Source of the DNA: OFTM10 sp964196195
GTDB lineage: Bacteria; Actinomycetota; Acidimicrobiia; Acidimicrobiales; Aldehydirespiratoraceae
Length of the DNA: 9,823 nucleotides
Direction: 5' to 3'
NCBI GenBank assembly: GCA_964196195.1
Contig: CAXMSE010000067.1
Location: 1-9,823, forward strand
Below the pieces are notes generated by a model. It was not told the DNA's origin. It made no database searches and saw only the letters and a list, made by a program, of their open reading frames with translations. The translations under genes were made by a program, and so were the position numbers. This document shows, piece by piece, positions 1 to 9,823 of this stretch. Within the stretch, counting starts at the first letter, position 1. Each line of letters starts with the position of its first letter.

Positions 1-1194
1 GTGGGCAAGGTCACCCCCAAGGGCGAAACCGAGCTCACCCCCGAAGAGCGCCTCCTGCGTGCCATCTTCGGTGAGAAGGCCCGCGAGGTGCGCGACACCT
101 CGATGAAAGTGCCTCACGGTGAGGTCGGCAAGGTCATCGACGTCAAGGTGTTCAACCGCGACGATGCCCACGAGCTCCCCCCCGGCGTCAACCAGCTGGT
201 GCGGGTCTACGTGGCCCAGAAGCGCAAGATCAGCGTCGGCGACAAGCTCGCCGGCCGCCACGGCAACAAGGGCGTCATCTCCCGGATCCTTCCGATCGAG
301 GACATGCCATTCAACGCCGATGGGCAGCAGGTCGACATCATCCTCAACCCGCTCGGCGTTCCGTCTCGTATGAACGTCGGTCAGGTTCTCGAGGCCCACC
401 TCGGCTACTGCGCCCGATGGGGCTGGGACATCGACGGCGCTTCGGTAGGCGACGCGCCAATTCGTGGTACCGAAAAGAAGACCCGCCCCACGACCAAGCC
501 GTCCACGTTCATCGCCACCCCGGTGTTCGATGGTGCGAAGTGGGACGAGAGGGAACTGGCCGGCGACAAGCCGATCATCGTCGACATCCTCAACAACATC
601 AACCCTGAGAGCAACGACGGCGACACCCGCCTGATCGGCACTGACGGCAAGCAGGTTCTCTACAGCGGACGCACCGGCGAACCCTTCGACAATCCGATCA
701 TGACCGGATACGTCTACATCCTGAAGCTGGCCCATCTCGTCGACGACAAGATCCACGCCCGCTCCACCGGCCCCTACTCGATGATCACCCAGCAGCCCCT
801 CGGCGGTAAGGCCCAGTTCGGTGGCCAGCGACTCGGCGAGATGGAGGTGTGGGCGCTCGAGGCATACGGAGCGGCTTACTGCCTGCAGGAACTGCTCACC
901 ATCAAGTCCGACGATGTGCTCGGACGGGTGAAGGTCTACGAGGCCATCGTCAAGGGCGAGAACATCCCCGAGCCGGGCATCCCCGAGAGCTTCAAGGTGC
1001 TCATCAAGGAGATGCAGGCCCTGTGTCTCAACGTCGAGGTGCTATCGCACGACGGTCACGAGATCGAGATGAGAGAGCTCGACGAGGAGACATTCCGCAC
1101 GGTCGAGGAGCTGGGGATTGATCTCCAGCGGCCCGAACGTGGATCCGACGAAGAAGACGCCGCCCGTGCCGCCGCTCGTGCGGCCCGAGTCTGA
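1..1194 (+). CDS. rpoB: RNA polymerase beta subunit, C-terminal part (5' end outside window)
   Basis: This is the C-terminal ~397 residues of the beta subunit, which with beta' forms the active-site cleft of RNA polymerase. The reading frame is open from base 1. The first codon is GTG, but it encodes an internal Val of the conserved GKVTPKGE segment and is not a start; roughly two thirds of the gene lies upstream. Visible landmarks are GDKLAGRHGNKG (residues 80-91), whose Lys82 and Lys90 match the E. coli active-site lysines 1065 and 1073; the NPLGVPSRMNVGQ segment; and the C-terminal clamp/switch region with GGKAQFGGQRLGEMEVWALE (268-287). The large insertion that E. coli has between the GKVTPKGE segment and GDK.AGRHGNKG is absent, as in Actinobacteria. 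The gene ends in an Ala/Arg-rich tail and TGA. The rifampicin-binding region is not in the window. rpoC follows after 29 bases, so co-transcription is very likely. Confidence 0.98.
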   Translation: MGKVTPKGETELTPEERLLRAIFGEKAREVRDTSMKVPHGEVGKVIDVKVFNRDDAHELPPGVNQLVRVYVAQKRKISVGDKLAGRHGNKGVISRILPIEDMPFNADGQQVDIILNPLGVPSRMNVGQVLEAHLGYCARWGWDIDGASVGDAPIRGTEKKTRPTTKPSTFIATPVFDGAKWDERELAGDKPIIVDILNNINPESNDGDTRLIGTDGKQVLYSGRTGEPFDNPIMTGYVYILKLAHLVDDKIHARSTGPYSMITQQPLGGKAQFGGQRLGEMEVWALEAYGAAYCLQELLTIKSDDVLGRVKVYEAIVKGENIPEPGIPESFKVLIKEMQALCLNVEVLSHDGHEIEMRELDEETFRTVEELGIDLQRPERGSDEEDAARAAARAARV

Positions 1195-1223
1195 GCCCCG
1201 ACAAGAGCAGGACAGGACTGAAA

Positions 1224-5144
<3,921 letters not shown>

Positions 5145-5145
5145 T

Positions 5146-5253
5146 CGACCCCAAACCCTCCGAAATTGATGCGGATTCCGACCGTAGGGGTATGAAACAC
5201 GCCTCAATTTCGATCTCGGGGCCGCGCGGGTTGAGGTTCCAGCATTGGGGTCG
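5146..5253 (+). repeat. Outer inverted repeat between rpoC and rpsL
   Basis: CGACCCCAA at 5146-5154, two bases after the rpoC stop, is perfectly complementary to TTGGGGTCG at 5245-5253. The pair encloses the inner inverted repeat at 5161-5212. The right arm ends directly before the candidate -10 box of the str promoter. In a transcript reading through from rpoC the two arms could form a long-range stem closing a roughly 90-base loop. No U-tract follows immediately (only CUUUU from 5258) and the loop is too long for a normal intrinsic terminator. The complementarity is seen directly; any function is inference. Confidence 0.5.
5161..5212 (+). repeat. Inner inverted repeat (12 of 13 pairs) between rpoC and rpsL
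   Basis: CGAAATTGATGCG at 5161-5173 pairs with CGCCTCAATTTCG at 5200-5212, with one mismatch (T5170 against C5203) and a 26-base loop. The AT-rich nine-pair core CGAAATTGA/TCAATTTCG stands out in this GC-rich genome. It lies just upstream of the candidate str promoter. It could be an operator for a dimeric regulator or an RNA hairpin at the 3' end of the rpoC message. The sequence alone does not distinguish these. Confidence 0.5.
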
Positions 5254-5259
5254 TATGCT
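5231..5259 (+). promoter_or_regulatory. Candidate housekeeping-sigma promoter of the str operon
   Basis: TTGAGG (5231-5236) and TATGCT (5254-5259) are separated by exactly 17 bases and match the -35 and -10 consensus at 4 of 6 positions each, including the important T, A and final T of the -10 box. Transcription would begin near 5265-5268, leaving an untranslated leader of about 75 bases before the rpsL start. The location, in the only sizeable gap between rpoC and rpsL, fits an independent str-operon promoter. A weaker alternative, TTGATG (5166-5171) with TATGAA (5191-5196), has a 19-base spacer and overlaps the inner inverted repeat. This is prediction by consensus only. Confidence 0.55.
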
Positions 5260-5328
5260 TTTCTGCTGGCCTTGACGCGCGAGCAAAGTGCCTCGCCGTG
5301 TCGGCAATCTCCGCAAGAACTTTTACCT

Positions 5329-5334
5329 GAAGGA
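5329..5334 (+). promoter_or_regulatory. Ribosome binding site that fixes the rpsL start
   Basis: GAAGGA lies six bases before the GTG at 5341. It supports the GTG start over the in-frame upstream TTG at 5245, which would add 32 residues that do not belong to S12. Confidence 0.85.
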
Positions 5335-5340
5335 TTATTC

Positions 5341-5712
5341 GTGCCCACGATTCAGCAGCTGGTCCGCAAGGGCCGCCAGACCAAGCGCCGCAAGGAAGCC
5401 ACACCGGCGCTGAAGGGCGCACCGCAGCGCCGTGGAGTGTGCACCCGCGTCTACACAGCTACCCCGAAGAAGCCCAACTCGGCGCTTCGCAAGGTCGCTC
5501 GTGTGCGTCTCACGTCAGGCACTGAAGTCACCGCCTACATCCCCGGTGAGGGCCACAACCTCCAGGAGCACTCCATCGTGTTGGTGCGTGGCGGTCGTGT
5601 GAAGGACCTTCCCGGTGTTCGTTACAAGATTGTTCGCGGCACCCTCGATACCTCCGGTGTGCGTGATCGCAAGCAGGCCCGTAGTCGCTACGGCGTGAAG
5701 AAGGACAGCTGA
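5341..5712 (+). CDS. rpsL: 30S ribosomal protein S12
   Basis: This 123-residue protein sits at the decoding centre of the small ribosomal subunit and helps control tRNA selection accuracy. The start is GTG, chosen because the protein then begins with the family's PTIQQLVRKG and because GAAGGA lies six bases upstream. The length matches actinobacterial S12. The TPKKPNSALRK segment contains Lys43, and GGRVKDLPGVRY contains Lys88; both are the residues whose change gives streptomycin resistance, so this allele looks wild-type and sensitive. Asp89, the residue methylthiolated in many bacteria, is present. The conserved RRGVCTRVYT segment (30-39) is intact. It is the first gene of the str operon, with rpsG beginning one base after its TGA, so the two are almost certainly translationally coupled. 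Confidence 0.98.
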   Translation: MPTIQQLVRKGRQTKRRKEATPALKGAPQRRGVCTRVYTATPKKPNSALRKVARVRLTSGTEVTAYIPGEGHNLQEHSIVLVRGGRVKDLPGVRYKIVRGTLDTSGVRDRKQARSRYGVKKDS

Positions 5713-5713
5713 C

Positions 5714-6184
5714 ATGCCGCGCAAAGGTCCGGCAACTCGCCGAGACATTCAGCCCGACCCGATCTACAAGTCGGTCCTGGTCACCCAGTTCATCAACAAG
5801 GTCCTCCAGCGCGGCAAGCGTTCCACTGCCGAACGCATTGTCTACGAGGCCCTGAGCATCGTTGAAGAAAAGACCGGTGCGGAGCCGGTCGCCACGCTCA
5901 AGCGTGCGGTCGACAATGTGCGTCCCCAACTCGAGGTGCGCAGCCGTCGTGTCGGTGGTGCCACCTACCAGGTGCCGGTCGAGGTTCGTCCCCGCCGTGC
6001 CACCACCCTCGCCATTCGCTGGGTGGTCAGCTTCTCGCGTGGGCGTCGTGAGCGCAGCATGGCCGAGCGTCTCGCTAACGAGATTCTCGATGCCAGCAAC
6101 GGCATCGGTGCTGCCTGCAAGCGCCGCGAAGACCTCCAGAAGATGGCAGAGGCCAACAAGGCCTTCGCCCACTACCGCTGGTAG
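5714..6184 (+). CDS. rpsG: 30S ribosomal protein S7
   Basis: S7 is a primary binder of the 3' domain of 16S rRNA and nucleates assembly of the 30S head; it lies near the E-site. The protein is 156 residues, the standard length, starting MPRKGPATRR and ending FAHYRW. The middle carries the conserved NVRPQLEVRSRRVGGATYQV and ATTLAIRWVV segments. AAGGA at 5701-5705, inside the end of rpsL, is eight bases before the ATG. Because only one base separates the rpsL stop from this start, there is no room for the inter-cistronic structure by which E. coli S7 represses its operon; feedback control, if any, must act elsewhere. A 125-base gap rich in secondary structure separates it from fusA. Confidence 0.98.
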   Translation: MPRKGPATRRDIQPDPIYKSVLVTQFINKVLQRGKRSTAERIVYEALSIVEEKTGAEPVATLKRAVDNVRPQLEVRSRRVGGATYQVPVEVRPRRATTLAIRWVVSFSRGRRERSMAERLANEILDASNGIGAACKRREDLQKMAEANKAFAHYRW

Positions 6185-6229
6185 CGCGCGGCTTACGTCG
6201 CTCGACTCCCGAGTACACCTACACTTTTT

Positions 6230-6269
6230 CGACCGGGCCTTTCTCTTCGGAGAAATCAATGCCCGGTCG
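6230..6269 (+). promoter_or_regulatory. Two-tier RNA hairpin with UUCG tetraloop upstream of fusA
   Basis: CGACCGGGC (6230-6238) pairs perfectly with GCCCGGTCG (6261-6269). Inside it, TTTCTC (6240-6245) pairs with GAGAAA (6250-6255) around a TTCG loop, giving the very stable C(UUCG)G cap. The tiers are separated by a single C at 6239 on one side and TCAAT (6256-6260) on the other, so 15 pairs form in 40 bases. No run of T follows; the T-run (6225-6229) comes before it, so this is not a normal rightward intrinsic terminator. It could be an RNase processing site, a stability element, or a ribosomal-protein binding site adjusting fusA expression. The structure is evident from the sequence; the role is inference. 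Confidence 0.7.
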
Positions 6270-6270
6270 C

Positions 6271-6286
6271 GGTGCGTTCTCGCACC
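6271..6286 (+). promoter_or_regulatory. Second small hairpin before the fusA ribosome binding site
   Basis: GGTGCG (6271-6276) pairs with CGCACC (6281-6286) around a TTCT loop. It begins two bases after the larger hairpin and ends 12 bases before the fusA ribosome binding site GAGGA (6299-6303). No T-run follows, so it is not a terminator. The two hairpins together may form one stacked leader element. Confidence 0.55.
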
Positions 6287-6309
6287 ATCCATTCACCTGA
6301 GGAAACCCC

Positions 6310-8394
6310 ATGGCTGAGAAGCGAACCCCCCTCGCCAAGACCCGCAATATCGGGATCATGGCCCACATCGATGCGGGCAAGACCACCACGACCGAACGCA
6401 TCCTGTACTACACCGGCCGGTCCTACAAGATCGGTGAGGTCCATGATGGCGCCGCCACCATGGACTGGATGGAACAGGAGCAGGAGCGTGGCATCACGAT
6501 CACCTCCGCCGCCACCCATTGCATCTGGAACGATCACCGCATCAACATCATCGACACCCCGGGCCACGTCGACTTCACCGTCGAGGTCGAGCGCTCCCTG
6601 CGCGTGCTCGACGGTGCGGTGGCAGTATTCGACGGTGTGGCCGGTGTCGAGCCCCAGACCGAAACCGTCTGGCGCCAGGCCGACCGTTACAACGTGCCCC
6701 GCATGTGTTTCATCAACAAAATGGACCGCACCGGCGCCGACTTTTTCTTCGTGCTCGACTCGATCAAGGATCGCCTCACCAAGAACGTCGCAGTGATGCA
6801 GCTGCCGATCGGCGCGGAGAGCGGATACCAGGGTGTAATCGACCTCGTGAAGATGAAGGCCCTCGTCTGGCAGGGCGAGGATCTTGGTGCCACCTGGGAC
6901 GAGATCGACATCCCCGAAGAGCTCGCCGAGCAGGCCGACGAATACCGCACGATGCTCCTGGAGGTCGCGGCCGACCAGGACGAAGACATCATGATGAAGG
7001 TCCTCGAGGACGAAGAAGTCTCCGAGGCCGAGTTGAAGGCCGCCATCCGTAAGGGCACCCTCGAAAACGGAGTCGTGCCGGTTGTCAACGGCACCGCGTT
7101 CAAGAACAAGGGTGTGCAGCCCCTGCTCGACGCTGTCGTCGACTTCCTCCCATCGCCCCTCGATGTTCCGCCGGTCGTCGGCGAAAACCCCAAGAGCGGC
7201 GCCGAGATGACCCGCGAAGCCAGCGACGATGCGCCGTTCTCGGCCCTGGCATTCAAGATCGCCACTGATCCTCACGTCGGCCGTCTCACCTACTTCCGGG
7301 TGTACTCGGGGATGTTCAACAAGGGCGATCAGATCCTCAACACCCGCACGTCCAACAAGGAGCGTGTGGGCCGAATTCTCGAGATGCACGCCAACGACCG
7401 CGTCGACAAGGACGCCGTCCACACCGGCGACATCGCCGCGGGCATCGGCATCAAGAACACCCGCACCGGCGACACCCTGTGCGATCCGTCCAATCCGATC
7501 ACCCTGGAAAACCTGGAGTTCCCCGACCCCGTCATCCACGTGGCTGTCGAGCCCAAGTCGAAAGTCGACCAGGAGAAGATGGGCAGGGCCCTTCAGGCCC
7601 TCTCGGAGGAAGATCCCACCTTCCAGGTGCGCACCGACGAGGAAACCGCCCAAACCATCATCGCCGGTATGGGCGAGCTCCACCTCGAAGTGCTCGTCGA
7701 CCGCATGATGCGTGAGTTCAAGGTGGAGGCCACTGTCGGCAAGCCCCAGGTGGCCTACCGCGAAACGATCACCCAGACCCTCTCCGACTACACCTATACC
7801 CACAAGAAGCAGACCGGCGGCACCGGCCAGTTCGCTGTGATCAGCGCCACCCTCGAGCCCAACCCGGGCAAGGGTTACGAGTTCGAGTCGAAGGTCACCG
7901 GTGGCTCGATCCCGAAGGAATACATCAAGCCTGTCGGCGAGGGAGTCCGCGACGCCATGAGCAATGGCGTGCTCGCCGGATTCCCCACCGTCGACATAAA
8001 GGTCACCCTCGAGGACGGCAAGACACACGATGTCGACTCGTCGGAGATGGCCTTCAAGATCGCCGGTAACGCCTGGTTCCGCGAGGTAGCTCGCAAGGCG
8101 AAGCCGGTTCTGCTGGAGCCCATGATGGGCGTCGAAGTCGTCACCCCCGACGACTATCTCGGCGACGTCGTAGGCGACATCAATTCCCGCCGTGGTCAGG
8201 TGCAAGGCACCGAGCAGCGCGGTAATAACCAAGTAGTGAACGCACTCGTGCCGCTCTCCGAGATGTTCGGATACAGTACGGACCTGCGTTCACGCACGCA
8301 GGGGCGGGCTACGTACACGATGCAATTTGATTCGTACCAGCCCACACCAGCATCTGTTCAGGAAGAGATCGTCGCCCGAGTCCGTGGCGAATGA
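6310..8394 (+). CDS. fusA: Elongation factor G
   Basis: EF-G is the GTPase that drives translocation of tRNAs and mRNA through the ribosome and, with ribosome recycling factor, splits post-termination ribosomes. The protein is 694 residues, a normal length. The GTPase domain shows G1 AHIDAGKT (18-25), the switch I RGITI (60-64), G3 DTPGH (82-86) and G4 NKMD (136-139). Domain II begins near DDAPFSALAFKI, domain III holds GMGELHLEVLVDRM, and domain IV contains the tip segment HDVDSSEMAFKIAG, including the conserved His. Domain V ends with ALVPLSEMFGYSTDLRSRTQGR. The N-terminal signature TRNIGIMAHIDAGKTTTTERIL marks a canonical EF-G, not an EF-G2 or a tetracycline-resistance paralogue. The ATG has GAGGA six bases upstream (6299-6303). 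Its place between rpsG and tuf is that of the standard str operon. Confidence 0.99.
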   Translation: MAEKRTPLAKTRNIGIMAHIDAGKTTTTERILYYTGRSYKIGEVHDGAATMDWMEQEQERGITITSAATHCIWNDHRINIIDTPGHVDFTVEVERSLRVLDGAVAVFDGVAGVEPQTETVWRQADRYNVPRMCFINKMDRTGADFFFVLDSIKDRLTKNVAVMQLPIGAESGYQGVIDLVKMKALVWQGEDLGATWDEIDIPEELAEQADEYRTMLLEVAADQDEDIMMKVLEDEEVSEAELKAAIRKGTLENGVVPVVNGTAFKNKGVQPLLDAVVDFLPSPLDVPPVVGENPKSGAEMTREASDDAPFSALAFKIATDPHVGRLTYFRVYSGMFNKGDQILNTRTSNKERVGRILEMHANDRVDKDAVHTGDIAAGIGIKNTRTGDTLCDPSNPITLENLEFPDPVIHVAVEPKSKVDQEKMGRALQALSEEDPTFQVRTDEETAQTIIAGMGELHLEVLVDRMMREFKVEATVGKPQVAYRETITQTLSDYTYTHKKQTGGTGQFAVISATLEPNPGKGYEFESKVTGGSIPKEYIKPVGEGVRDAMSNGVLAGFPTVDIKVTLEDGKTHDVDSSEMAFKIAGNAWFREVARKAKPVLLEPMMGVEVVTPDDYLGDVVGDINSRRGQVQGTEQRGNNQVVNALVPLSEMFGYSTDLRSRTQGRATYTMQFDSYQPTPASVQEEIVARVRGE

Positions 8395-8422
8395 TCGTCT
8401 CCTAACCCCGACCCGAAGAAGC

Positions 8423-8434
8423 AAGAAAGAAGAA
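8423..8434 (+). promoter_or_regulatory. Purine-rich but weak ribosome binding site of tuf
   Basis: AAGAAAGAAGAA lies five bases before the tuf ATG at 8440. It is purine-rich but contains no GGA or GGAG core, unlike the sites of rpoC, rpsL, rpsG and fusA. EF-Tu is usually among the most abundant proteins, so initiation probably relies on an unstructured A-rich leader or on coupling from fusA. Confidence 0.5.
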
Positions 8435-8439
8435 TTGTC

Positions 8440-9627
<1,188 letters not shown>

Positions 9628-9635
9628 AGCTGACG

Positions 9636-9823
9636 ATGGCTGCAGGACAGAAGATTCGGATCAGGCTCAAGGCTTACGACCACGAGATCATCGATCAGTC
9701 GACGAAGAAGATCGTCGAGACGGTGAAGCGGACGCAGGCCCAGTTCTCGGGTCCGATCCCCTTGCCCACCGAGAAGCACCGCTTCACTGTGATCAAGGGC
9801 CCGTTCAAGGACAAGGATTCACG
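9636..9823 (+). CDS. rpsJ: 30S ribosomal protein S10, N-terminal part (3' end outside window)
   Basis: The first 62 codons of S10 run to the end of the window. The protein begins MAAGQKIRIRLKAYDHEIID and continues through GPIPLPTEKHRF and a KGPFKDKDS segment, matching the S10 fold including the extended loop that reaches into the 30S head; the usual total is about 100-105 residues. S10 also serves as NusE in transcription antitermination complexes. The start ATG is the only suitable one after the tuf stop; the sequence before it (GTAGAGCTGACG) has no strong ribosome binding site, so translation is probably coupled to tuf. It is normally the first gene of the S10-spc ribosomal protein cluster, so here the str and S10 clusters are adjoining and may be co-transcribed. 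The gene is cut by the window edge, not broken. Confidence 0.96.
   Translation, partial: MAAGQKIRIRLKAYDHEIIDQSTKKIVETVKRTQAQFSGPIPLPTEKHRFTVIKGPFKDKDS

Noticed and set aside
1..3. GTG at base 1 as a start codon of a short gene
   Set aside because: The sequence continues a conserved internal segment of RpoB; the gene is cut by the window edge.
5245..5340. N-terminal extension of rpsL from an upstream in-frame TTG
   Set aside because: The added 32 residues are not part of S12, the TTG lies within the predicted promoter, and a good ribosome binding site precedes the GTG at 5341.
5341..5712. Streptomycin-resistant S12 allele
   Set aside because: Lys43 and Lys88 are both the sensitive wild-type residues.
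6220..6225. TACACT as the -10 box of a fusA promoter
   Set aside because: No convincing -35 box lies 16-18 bases upstream; TTACGT is 21 bases away and matches poorly. It is mentioned only as a possibility.
6256..8232. A 658-codon open frame on the minus strand opposite fusA
   Set aside because: It lies in exact codon register with fusA, so it is open simply because the sense gene avoids the Leu TTA/CTA and Ser TCA codons that would read as stops. Its translation resembles no family I know and EF-G is unambiguous.
8283..8302. Seven-pair hairpin near the end of fusA as a terminator or attenuator
   Set aside because: It lies in the conserved coding segment for LRSRTQGR, has no T-run after it, and can be explained by codon choice.

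Overview
The window is a single-strand, left-to-right block of core transcription and translation genes: the 3' part of rpoB, then complete rpoC, rpsL, rpsG, fusA and tuf, and the first 62 codons of rpsJ. This is the classic rpoBC - str operon - S10 operon junction. There are no mobile elements, CRISPR arrays, tRNA or rRNA genes, and no non-coding stretch longer than about 200 bases.

The organism is very probably an actinomycete-phylum bacterium. The GC content is high with strong G/C preference at third codon positions, the beta subunit lacks the large insertion seen in E. coli, and the beta' clamp carries the long coiled-coil insertion typical of Actinobacteria. The sequences differ enough from Mycobacterium and Streptomyces that a deep class such as Acidimicrobiia is my best guess, but that is inference. 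rpoC leads straight into rpsL and tuf is 8 bases from rpsJ, whereas from memory Mycobacterium has other genes in both places.

Layout: rpoB (1-1194, 5' end missing) and rpoC (1224-5144) are 29 bases apart and presumably co-transcribed. A 196-base gap follows, with two nested inverted repeats and a good candidate promoter (TTGAGG, 17 bases, TATGCT) for the str operon. rpsL (5341-5712) and rpsG (5714-6184) are separated by one base. A 125-base gap before fusA (6310-8394) holds a two-tier hairpin capped by a UUCG tetraloop, followed by a second small hairpin. A 45-base purine-rich spacer leads to tuf (8440-9627), and rpsJ begins at 9636. Together the genes supply the two large RNA polymerase subunits, small-subunit ribosomal proteins S12, S7 and S10, and elongation factors G and Tu.

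I see no new multi-gene system here. The interesting points are residue-level and regulatory. (1) Beta' has lost all four cysteines of its second zinc site while keeping the first. (2) Beta' has a proline in the N-terminal hinge of the bridge helix where bacteria normally have histidine. (3) EF-Tu carries non-standard residues at the three arginines of its three-domain junction, two of which are known pulvomycin-resistance positions. (4) There are compact structured RNA candidates upstream of fusA and between rpoC and rpsL.
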